DNA of 64,000 nt from Apoda limacodes (taxonomy: Eukaryota; Arthropoda; Insecta; Lepidoptera; Limacodidae), in NCBI GenBank assembly GCA_946406115.1, contig OX291544.1:20787521-20851520 (forward strand), in the 5' to 3' direction. Positions 54,811 through 64,000 of this stretch are shown here, one piece after another. The notes beneath the pieces are model-generated. The model was not told the origin of the DNA, searched no databases, and worked only from the letters and a program-made list of their open reading frames with translations. Both the position numbers and the translations under genes were made by a program. How positions within the stretch are numbered: the first letter of the stretch is position 1; every line of letters starts with the position of its first letter.

Positions 54811-56246
54811 TATCTGGTATGACACAAGCTTTGCTTACTTTGGGGCCAAACGGCGGATTGTAATGTCCTAAAATATTTATTTTATTTTATTTTTACAATT
54901 AGCTTGATTAACTTTTGGGTTGAGTTGAGTAAGCCGGAACGAAAACCAAGAGTGCCATTATTTGTATTTTACGTAATTCCTAGTGACTTATCTATGTCTG
55001 TGGTTCATACTAAAGACTTTGTATAGAGTGAAAGAAAAACACGCTTCAACAGAAATATTTTTTTATTTTCTAATCATATCTTATCATAAACATGTTCGAG
55101 ATATTAAAATAAAAAACAATTTACAGAAAGAATGAAAATAAAAAAAATGATTACCAAGACTTAAATTAACTAAATAAGAATTTATTTTCATTTTCATTTT
55201 CTTCTAAAATGCATTTACCACATTACAAATAATTATTTTACACAATTTTCTTATGCATTATAATAATATGCGTACCTAAATGGAATATTAGAAGTACCTT
55301 ATATTAAACTGCTAAAAGAAATCTATACCTACTGAGTATGTAAGAGTCAATTTGTTTAAAGCAAGAATTATTTGACCAACTTCATTAATCATTCTAACCA
55401 CTTTCATTCATCCTTACTGTTGGGGCACCGGGGGCGGCCTACCGTCACCTTGAGCAAGGTAGATTTGGGTTTTGGGATACTTCGCAGGGTCTAGTGATGA
55501 TTAAGGACTTCACATATACTTACAATCGATGTATGCAGGTTTTTGGTTTATAGTAAACGATAAAATTATTCTTTTTCTCAAACATGCTACGATATGCGAC
55601 CATATCTTGCAGAAGCTTCTATGGGATAAATCATACTTGCAGTACAGTATCAGAGAAATGTGAAATTTGAAGATGGAACAAACTTTTTTAAGCCCGAACA
55701 TTGATAACGAAAGAGCTTACTCATTAAGTTTTATTTAAATTTCGGCACAGCAAAAAGAATGCGCCATTAAATTAATTTAAAAAAGTAAAAAAAGAAATCG
55801 ACATGAACGCGGGGAATCAAAAATCGAATCGAAAAAATTACCTTAACTATATTTAGTATTAACAATACAGTTGTCAATATTATTGGTTCTTTTACACGCA
55901 TGTTTGAGAAAAACACTACACAAGCCTTGGTCACAACTGAGCATAACCAAAGTCTGTGATACTCACGATCGCCCGGTTATGTTGAGTTTGCAGGCCGCGG
56001 CAGTAATGTAGTATATTGATTAGATAAATGACATTTATGATATAGTCGATCCTGATGCAATGCAACCATGTTTTTGTGATGATATCCCTCTCATCTGTTC
56101 CCCAGTGTAAACACAAACGCGCACAGAACACACACACATCTTTAGGTGGTGGCACCTTGCCTTCTGACAGAAGAGAGAAAGAAGTACTTGCTTACCTTCC
56201 TTCCAAGAAAACAGGAGGTATGCGCTACAAAGCATTCGATATATAA
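54811..56246. other. Intergenic DNA with a dispersed repeat and a possible orphan exon
   Basis: 55412-55500 (ACTGTTGGGGCACCG, CACCTTGAGCAAGG) is related to 34191-34270. A short open stretch at 55524-55618 on the minus strand has splice-like borders (see findings). Nothing else is supported. Confidence 0.4.
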
Positions 56247-56757
56247 AATACTAGCCAAATCCTGCGTTTTCACCCTCAGAAAAACCTTTTCCCGTGGGAA
56301 CTTTTAATCAGGATAAAAGTATTATTTGTCCTTCTACGTCATGACAGCTATCTCGGTCCGAAAAATCGAGCCAATTGTATAGACAGTCCATAAAATTGGC
56401 TTCCTACGTGCGCAAAAGCATTCCTAAAAAACATTAATCCCGCGGTAATACTGATTTAGCATAAGAAGTATGCTATATTCTTCTAAGTACCTTTAGCTAC
56501 ACCTGCGCCAAAAATCAGGTCACCTCTTTGCTGTATTGCAACGTAAATAAATGGTGCCTTCTTTTTTACGACTTCATTAACAAACATCGATATTTTGAAA
56601 TAAAAATTTAGTTTACTCAAAACAATTTATATTCCTTTTACTCATAGATAGTGTAGCTTTCAATTAATGAAAGAATTTTACGAATCGGTTTGGTTGTTGC
56701 ATAGATTTACCCCATATAGACATACATACAAACAAATTTTACCTTTTTATTAGTATA
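56247..56757 (+). repeat. Dispersed repeat, Helitron- or SINE-like
   Basis: Contains CCCGTGGGAACTTTTAATC and a GATAAAAGTA phrase near the left edge and ends near AAACAAATTTTACC and TATTAGTATAGAT, an arrangement common to lepidopteran interspersed repeats. Class uncertain. Confidence 0.4.
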
Positions 56758-57285
56758 GATCAACATAATCATTATATATTGACACAAAGAAGGGTAAGAA
56801 ACAGTAATTGTAGCTACAGATGATCTGGGAGCTCATTGGAAATAATCTCGAATAAGTCAGGCTCTGGAATTCAAGAGACAGATGTATAAATGCAAGTGCT
56901 TTCAGGTGTCTTGAGAGGTAAGACCTACTTCTGACGAACTCGAGACTGTTCCCAAAAAGCTCCCGGAAATACCTACTGATTTTTTTTAGGAAAATAAATA
57001 TGTACGGTATTACTTAAATTGCTATTGCTTTACAAATAATATAATAGTTCTATAATTATCTACACTTCAAAGCATAAGCATGGTTAGTCAAGTTTAATAG
57101 TGAAAAAATTGATAATTCATCTTTCACGTAAAATAAACAAAATGTCAATCAAACCATTGAAGTCATGAATTCTCGTAAATTAATTCAATTTTCATGCCTA
57201 CGTAAATAAAATGTGGATCTACCACATTTACGCTTGAAAATAACCACGTGTTATCTATTTCATTTTAGTTTTTGGGAGGTCTAAT

Positions 57286-57291
57286 TTTATT
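57286..57291 (-). promoter_or_regulatory. Possible poly(A) signal of the downstream gene
   Basis: AATAAA on the minus strand about 88 bp after the stop at 57379. Confidence 0.4.
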
Positions 57292-57378
57292 AACACTTAG
57301 GTCCCAAAGTGTTGACTAACTTGACTAACTATTAAAAAGTCCAAAATGCTTTAAAAATCACATCATATATTTCTCGTG

Positions 57379-57628
57379 TCACTGTGTAGGAGAACGAGAT
57401 TGTATCGTGCCATCATCGCACGGGGAGTTCCGTTCTTCTTCGGTACTGAACTTGTATTCTCTTTCTCCTGAAGGGTGATCAGACCCTGAGGGAGTGTCCC
57501 GACCTTCTCCTGACGCCGTGGCTGCTTCGATGGATGGCCCAGATGGACCAAAAGGCATGCCCTCAGCACTGTAAGCTACTTCTCCTGTACCGACGTACTC
57601 CGAGGGTTGGTAACCGTAGTTGTTCAAA
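57379..57628 (-). CDS. Unidentified gene, last exon
   Basis: Acceptor TTGCTATTACAG; the first base completes a Ser codon. Reads LNNYGYQPSEYVGTGEV, FGPSGPSIEAATASGEG and TQ before TGA (57379-57381). The end is rich in Ser, Glu and Asp. Confidence 0.75.
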
Positions 57629-60600
57629 CTGTAATAGCAAAATAGTTCCTTAATGATATTGATAAGGTTTTTGGAGGAATAAATATTAATGTTTTAATTA
57701 ATAAAGCAGTGGATTCGTATATTAAAACACTATCACAGCTTGTTTGTTTTTAATTGTTCAAATTTGAGGTTAGTTACGATTTAAATAGTTATTCAACTAT
57801 CTTAAAATTAAGCTAGAAGCAACACTATGAAAAACTGAACAAGTGCGTGTCGTACATGTGTGGGTTCCGCAGAATAATTGCGGATATCTAAAAACCTCGT
57901 GAAAAGGTTTTGTTAAAAACAATTTTCTTGGAATAAATACTTCCCAGGTCATGTCATGAGTCATGATTTTTTTATATTTTTAAAACACGTGATGGGAGAC
58001 CTTCTTCGGAACTTTGGAAGCAAGTATCCTAAAATATACATGCAAATTTAATTATTATCCTTCAGTTTAATGTATGGTGTGCTACTAGATAAAGGGGGTT
58101 AAGTCCACCGGGCAGGCCTAGTGCGAATTGGCAGTCGTGGTCGAGCTAGTGGCATCTCTAGTTTCAGAATTTTTAAGCCGCTTTGCTTAATAACTGCTGC
58201 TATTTGACAACATCCAGGACCGATAGTTTAGTCCAGGATCCGATGGCACAGGGCTTAGCAAAAGTACTTAGAATACTATAGGTATAACAATAGTACCTAT
58301 TTTGCTGTATTAAATAGTATTTTGATGGTACTAAATGTCGAACTTACCTATTAGGCCAATAAGATATATCTTCTATAGCATGATGAGCATAGGGAGTGTA
58401 CGCGTGTTGGTAGTACGGGGAATGGTGCTGAGGGGTTTCATATTGCAGAGGATATAGAGTTGCGGGGGCAGTTGCAGGAGTAGGAGTCGTGGGGGTCGTA
58501 GAATACTCGAGGGGTGCTGGATATCCGTGCGGAGGAGTACGATAGGGTGCTGGTGAAACACTCGGCTGGGGTGAGCTGTTTCCTTGGGTTGAGCTCCAAT
58601 ACCCGCTGCTACCAGCCCAAGTGTAGCTCCCACTTGTGTTTGTAACTGCGGTAGATCGGTCGGAGCTACTGTATGTGGCTGGAAAGAAAGAAATATGTAA
58701 ATGTATGTAGCAATATGAAAATCTATTTTTGACCAAGCAGAAACGTTAGTATTGTAACGACAAATGTCGTTATCTTTTTAGCAGCAAGTTGAAGTATTTA
58801 ATAATTAACTGACAAGGTAATATTGTTGCATATATTTTTTATAAAGTAACAATCAGTTGTGAATAACTTACAGTGTAAGCTCTTGTCTCAACTTGGAGTT
58901 GGAGGAGTAACAAAATATAAATTAATTGTAGCTTAAATACATAAATAATAGTGCGTGCTCTCCTCTAGCTACGTGCATATACCTATGTATTTGTTTGTGA
59001 TTGTAGTGAAGGTTGCAGTCAGGCCTTGCAATTCCGCTTATAATTTTATTTCCTGACCTAAATACGTGCTAATATTTACATTATCGTTAAAACGTTGTAT
59101 GTTTGTTTAACGATAAATTAAGTACCGTTGCTCCGATCTTCATGATTTAACACGAGTAGTTAAAGCGCGGTTAGAGCTGTTGTGAACGATACCGGACGCC
59201 GGACAATCAATGTACGGACGGATCAATCAACGAATGAGTGTACACGTGCCTGATGACAGACCGCCGAATATTTGTATTGATTTTTCCGGTGACGTCTGCA
59301 GCAGACCTTACGGAGATATGGGGTGCAAAAAGGATTATTGGGTACGATGGAACTCATGTTAAGGTGGGCATCAGTTTACTTACGTTAGAATCGTCTTGTT
59401 AGGTAGGTAGGTACTAAAGTAAACAATTTACAATGGAACTAGAAATTTAAATAATCGATTCTGTACTCGTAATAAAACTACTTCATTTATTTGTGTAATA
59501 TTTTTTTTATATACCACTAGGGTAGCAAATAAGCTTGCAGTCCACCTGATGGTAAACGGTTAAAGCTGCCTGTGGATGCTTGCAACACCTGGGGCATCAC
59601 TCGTAGGCAACCCTTCAAAAATCTAATTACTTCTTTCTTGAAGAAGCCTTTATACTGTCATTCCACAACCTAAGATTACGCCGGGGAAAGTTTCTCTGAA
59701 ACCGCACTGTTTGTGACTATTTATAGGTCCTAAGGTTGGAGGATGAATTCCCTGCCGACAGCGAGCGTAGCGATGGTAGAAAGTAGCAATAAACAAGCGG
59801 TAGAACACAGACAGGGTGGCAAAGTCTCTCCTCAGACTTAAGGGATCGATACGGCTTGTGAGTTTGGAATCATCAACGATTCGCACAGCTCGTCGCGTCG
59901 TTGAACCGAGTCAAAAGGGCTAAGCTGGTATCTGGGTGAACCTGCCCAAAGATGGCAGCAGTACTCCATATGGGGACGGACTTGCGACTTTACGATGAGG
60001 TGAAGTACTGCTCATCGATATGGTATTGCTTGGCTCTGTTGAGTACACCAAGTTTTTGGACGTCAGTTTCAGACTTGTATTGTAAATGATCTCGGAACTG
60101 AACATCGCTGGAGACGTTAACATCAAGGATCCCAATGTTCTTGGAGATGGTGAGGGGAGTGTTCCGGAATTGTTAGACCTGAGTGAATAGGGTTTTCTTA
60201 GCGGTGAACGCTTCTGTCTTTGTAGGGTTGAATCACACCATTTTTTCCCGTCCCCAGTCAGAAACCTTGTACAGAGTGGTCTCGATTTGGTACACAAGTT
60301 CTCTGCGCTATTCCTCCACAACGGAGCGAGGTTTGGGTTGTGTGCATGACACTTAAGTCCAAACGAGTCAGTGGCCCGAGGAGCAAAGAGGCGCATCCAG
60401 CAGAAGGTCCAGTAAGGAGCTCGTATGGTCCTCTATATCTGTTATTCTCGCTGGAGTAAGTACTAGCTGAGAGAATCTGTAACACATTGACATGAGAATT
60501 ATAGAAAATTTCCCATATCTATAATTTGCGTCAATCATTGTGGTGTCCGATTCAAAATCAGAATTTGTTCTGTCGTCTTCGAACAAGAAAAAAACAATCT

Positions 60601-62265
60601 TCGTACCATTCGACCAATAACGTACGGATGAAAACTATATTTTAACTAATAAGTGGAATTATCGTTGATTTCGATTTCTTCTGAAGACTCCGATACCAGC
60701 TAAAAATTTACCGTGCATACCAGATATTACTGGACTGTGGGGACTAGTGTGACATTTCTTCCTTGGCTAATCCTGCATCGCAGCGTGGCCAAGCAGCACA
60801 CCTGCCCAGCCATCTGGGCGGCCACTGCGACCGTACCTTGCAGCCCGTAGTCCCGCGGACCGAGTCAGCGCACATCTTAAGTGTACTGTCAGCGGGAGCT
60901 CTGGGCGACTCTACTGTTCTCTCCTACTGCGTGTTGGAGCCGCGCATCTAGCTAAATCCTCTGTGCCGCCTCCTGGCAGGCGGGATTTACAAACAGCAGG
61001 CCTTTAGCCCAAGTCTGCGAATAGGTTCTTGTCCTGGTTCGGTTTAGGCAAATATGCGCAGCAGTCCGATAGACGTCGGAGCTGGTGTATACAGCCGGGT
61101 CGGTGTCAGCGACTCAGCTCGTGGGGGCTGGACTGCCTGGATCAAGCGTACGTTTAGCTCGAGCCATAGGCCGAAGAGTAGACGCGACTGTCCCGGTCCA
61201 TACACCAAATTAAAGACCTTTTCCTTATTGATTACAATAGACAGTCTTTTGATTCTTTCTCTTAGTTAAGTAGAAACTATAAACTATTTGTTTTATAGCT
61301 CGTTATATAAGGTTAGGAACACCTTACATGTTTAGAGATTAAGTAGTTCCTGTTAAGCAGCCAGCGGTCAGCTGTTTTTTTTGGTCTTTCTGACCGCCAT
61401 ACCAGCACACCGTATCTACGCCGAGCAATGACAGCAACGAGCACCGCCGGTCCTCAGCTGTCCACGTAGCGAATTCTTAAGAGCTCTGTCAATCTTACTC
61501 ACCGCCAGGAACACAACACTACTCAGTGTTAGCGTTATTGTGGCCGCGGTTTTCTCTAAGGTGGAGGTACTGCCCTTGTTCGGGCTGCTCATTCGGGCGA
61601 GTACTCGCTATGTCCTGCTTTTATTGTTCGATTGGCTTATTCGAGCGAGCTAAAAATGAATTATAGGCCTTAGTTCGTGTCGTAAAGTTGCGGAATATTT
61701 TAAATGCGATACTAGGTATATTAATATAGCGATGGCTGAATTGTTTTCTTTCGAAGTTTCTTATTATCAGAACGCCTTTGATTCCAAAACAGTAGTACTA
61801 TTGTTAGATTGTCAGCTTTTCGTAGCGAAGTGCAAACAGCAACACGAAGACTAATGACTGACATTAAGTTCTTTTGGTCCGAAGATATTGGAGCGGAATA
61901 ACAAACGATTTTGATTAACTACCTACGGGTCGCATTGATAACCTCTTATTATTAAAGTTGGTTAAAAATTTGTGAAATAGGAAATAAAATTTGGTATAAA
62001 AATAAGTTTTTAGAAAATCATTCTTAAAACGGGTGAAGGTTTGAAAGAGGATCCCGTTATTTCCAAAGTGAATTAACTGGCTGTCAAACATTTAATAGCA
62101 CAAGAAGCCCTTTTGTGGGACTTTCAAAGTTCTACAAATTATACTCACCAGGTGGAGACAATGTTCGTGGTCGTGAGGGAGGTCGAGGTGGATAGGGCGC
62201 AGGTCTCCTAGGTGTGGAGTTGCTACTGCTATACAGAGATTGTGATGTCACAAACCACCCACCGA
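57379..62265 (-). CDS. Unidentified gene: Pro/Ser/Tyr-rich C-terminus, three 3' exons
   Basis: Partial gene; its 5' exons lie outside the window or were not recognised. Three exons (62149-62265, 58348-58678, 57379-57628) join in phase through GT-AG sites and give about 232 codons. Composition moves from Arg/Pro-rich (RPAPYPPRPPSRPRTLSPP) through Ser/Thr/Trp (SGSYTWAGSSGYW) and Pro/Tyr/His (PQHHSPYYQHAYTPYAHH) to an acidic, polar end (STEEERNSPCDD). There is no domain, membrane segment or zinc finger. Such low-complexity ends are common in transcription factor activation regions, but that is inference. The two introns are 719 and 3,470 bp; the larger holds a LINE-A relic. The consistent phases and splice sites are the main evidence that it is real. 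Confidence 0.75.
58348..58678 (-). CDS. Unidentified gene, penultimate exon
   Basis: Acceptor TTCTTTCCAG, donor GTAAGTTCG; phase fits both neighbours. Reads TYSSSDRSTAVTNTSG, APYRTPPHGYPAPLEY, then TTPTTPTPATAPA and ending HHAIEDISYWPN. Very Pro/Thr/Tyr-rich. Confidence 0.8.
59510..60480 (-). pseudogene. LINE-A relic with large internal deletion, in an intron of the unidentified gene
   Basis: The 3' end and RT C-terminus (RIVDDSKLTSRIDPLSLRRD, LSVFYRL) are followed by RT sequence up to about 60330. There it jumps to the endonuclease end (60331-60480, matching 21065-21230). The whole linker and RT fingers are absent. A smaller deletion lies near 59788. Confidence 0.85.
60590..61356. other. 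GC-rich block, unidentified
   Basis: 60763-61269 is much more GC-rich than the surroundings and carries AGGCCGAAGAG, shared with the block at 13850-14740. It directly adjoins the LINE-A leader piece at 61357. Probably untranslated transposon sequence. Confidence 0.35.
61357..61655 (-). mobile_element. LINE-A leader (5' untranslated) piece
   Basis: Closely matches 22091-22365, the GC-rich region before the LINE-A endonuclease ORF: AACACTACTCAGTGTTAGCG, GGCCGCGGTTTTCT and CGAGTACTCGCTATG. No coding part follows. Confidence 0.7.
62149..62265 (-). CDS. Unidentified gene, antepenultimate exon
   Basis: Acceptor CTTTTTGCAG, donor GTGAGTATA. Only one frame is open through it: GGWFVTSQSLYSSSNSTP, then an Arg/Pro-rich run. 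It starts two bases into a codon, so a coding exon must precede it. Confidence 0.7.
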
Positions 62266-62627
62266 CTGCAAAAAGAAAAATGAAATTATGACTCTAGAAG
62301 GCTATATATACATAGTCACATTATATCAGCAGCCTTATCTACTATACCGCTGCCGGCGATACTCTAGGTTAGGTTTTCTTATAATGTGTTGAAATTTTGT
62401 ATTTTTATTTTACTTTTATATTCAATATATAAAAACCTAACTTAAGATTAAAAATAAATAAAGAGTATAATAATAATATACTTTATTGCATTAACATAAT
62501 AATTTTACAAAAACATATTTCAAATAGAGAAAACAAATGGATGAAAAATTTAGACAATCTTTTGGATAAGGAAATAATGAAGTTAAACATAGTATAGTAA
62601 GTGTGTGTCGATATAGTTATTAAGAAG

Positions 62628-62636
<9 letters not shown>

Positions 62637-62669
<33 letters not shown>
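62637..62669. repeat. (AT)n microsatellite
   Basis: About 16 AT dinucleotides within an AT-rich stretch of roughly 600 bp that shows no other feature. Confidence 0.9.
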
Positions 62670-62671
<2 letters not shown>

Positions 62672-62989
62672 TCACTGTAACCACTCTATATAATGTATAA
62701 TTAATCTAGGGAAACCTATAATTGGCTTGTGTTAATAAAAAATGTTCAATATTTTATATTCATATGTAACAGCTGTTGGTTTTCTTAATAAAATAAAATA
62801 AAATAAAAAAATATATATCACACAATAATGTATATAAAATTAATAAATACACATGAATAGCATAAATATGTATAATAAATATAATTATAATATATATTAC
62901 GTATAAGTTAATATATATAAAGAAATATAAGTAGTGATGTTATTTTAGTTCTTCAACTAATGAGCAATAATAGGATTTATAAATATTGC

Positions 62990-63243
62990 TTTTGATTTTG
63001 CTCTTTATATTATACAATTGAGAGCAATGCAAAGGATTCTTATTTTGATACTGGTGTGTGGATTTAATAGGACGTTATGCAGAAGAAAGAGAACATGAGT
63101 CAAATTGAGAGCCACTTGAGCTTAAATCTGAATTCGGAAATATGGTCGTACTTACGTAGACCAAATATGAATGTAATGCAGAAGTTTTGAAGTCGCTCAA
63201 GTTTATTAAGATCAAGATAACTTGCATCAGCATAATCAAGAAA
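62990..63243 (-). pseudogene. LINE relic: RT C-terminal piece, minus strand
   Basis: Reads RPFLDYADASYLDLNK, LERLQNFCITFIFGLRKYDH and SEFRFKLKWLSI, the tail region of a Jockey/CR1-like reverse transcriptase different from LINE-A. It stops abruptly where the plus-strand RTE copy begins. Confidence 0.75.
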
Positions 63244-63249
63244 AGGACG

Positions 63250-64000
63250 GCAGCATTGTTTCGTCTGGACCAGAAGTCTTGGAGGAGATCGAGAAATTCT
63301 ATGGACAGTTATACACGTCGACATCGAAACCAGTTGGCAGTCCAGCTTAAGACCCTAGAGCTAGACTGACTCGACACTATACCGAGGACATCCTGGACGT
63401 CAGCTTGTACGAGATAAGTATGGCTCTAAAACAGCTTTAAAACAATAAGGCACCGGGTGATGATGGATTACGACTGAGCTTCTGAAAGCGGGTTGAAAAC
63501 CGGTACTAAAAGTCCTTCAGAAGCTCTTTAACACCGTCATACTCGAAGGTACTTCGCCGCAAGCATGGCACAGAGGCGTGGTGGTGCTTTTCTTCAAAAA
63601 AAGTGACAATACGCTTCTTAAGAATTACAGACCCATTATGCTTCTGAGTCATGTTTATAAGCTGTTTTCAAGAGTAACTACGAACCGTCTTGCTCGCAAG
63701 CTCGACGACTTCCAGCCTCCCGAACAAGCTGGTTTCCGAAGAGGCTATAGTACCGTAGACCACATACATACGCTGCGGTAGATTATTCAGAAGTCAGAAG
63801 AGTATAATCGGCCTCTTTGCTTAACGTTTGTGGACTATGAGAAAGCCTTCGATTCTGTGGAAACATGGGCAGTGCTACAGGCTCTACAGAGATGCAGTAT
63901 TGATCATCGGTATATCGAGGTGCTAAAATGCTTGTACGATAACGCCACCATGTCAGTCCGTCTCCAGGATCGGAACTCGAAACCGATCCAACTGCAGAGA
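63250..64000 (+). pseudogene. RTE-type LINE, 5' part of RT, runs off the right edge
   Basis: Reads EVLEEIEKFYGQLYTSTSKP, RHYTEDILDVSLYEISMALK, NNKAPGDDG, then VVVLFFKKSDNTLLKNYRPI, LDDFQPPEQAGFRRGYSTVD and the RT motif FVDYEKAFDSVETWAVLQAL (about 63820-63880). Stops near 63360, 63440 and 63781 and a frame change near 63470 mark it as inactive. The catalytic YADD-type box would lie beyond 64000. Same family type as the fragment at 1990-2560. Confidence 0.88.

Noticed and set aside
58373..58633. Alternative 86-codon frame in the penultimate exon of the unidentified gene
   Set aside because: It does not connect in phase to open sequence in the neighbouring exons.

Overview
The window is insect nuclear DNA, almost certainly from a moth or butterfly (Lepidoptera). 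It is AT-rich, intron-rich and full of transposon debris of lepidopteran types: one Jockey/CR1-like LINE family in at least ten pieces (called LINE-A here), RTE-type endonuclease-reverse transcriptase relics, tRNA-derived SINEs, hAT-like MITEs, Helitron-like repeats and fold-back elements. There are no operons or bacterial signals.

The main host gene is a complete, intact-looking origin recognition complex subunit 3 gene (ORC3; latheo in Drosophila) on the minus strand, from the ATG at 51026 to the TGA at 16304. I reconstruct 12 coding exons (2,157 bp, 718 codons plus stop). Every junction has GT-AG ends and all codon phases agree. A poly(A) signal lies 43 bp after the stop. The gene spans about 34.7 kb because its introns hold transposons: intron 11 (16401-25981) has a 3.4-kb LINE-A copy and two successive tandem duplications; intron 10 has a LINE with a hAT-like MITE nested in it; intron 8 has a 130-bp tRNA-like element; intron 6 (35302-44220) has an opposite-strand, intron-containing transposase gene.

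That opposite-strand gene (37302-41821) encodes a Mutator-like transposase domain followed by a YqaJ/lambda-exonuclease-type nuclease domain. It has three small upstream exons, two of which are phase-equivalent and could be mutually exclusive. The long last exon carries two one-base frameshifts and one stop, so this copy is probably decaying.

A second host gene is partly present on the minus strand at 57379-62265: three exons encoding a Pro/Ser/Tyr-rich C-terminus of an unidentified protein. Its 5' part lies beyond the right edge.

Layout: 1-16250, intergenic transposon graveyard (hAT MITE, Helitron-like repeats, RTE, Tc1-like, LINE-A, 24-bp minisatellite, fold-back, SINE); 16250-51030, ORC3 and its intronic passengers; 51030-57280, intergenic (LINE-A ends, BEL/Pao relic, SINE); 57280-62270, 3' exons of the unidentified gene, with a LINE-A relic in its intron; 62990-64000, two head-to-head LINE fragments, the last (RTE) running off the window.
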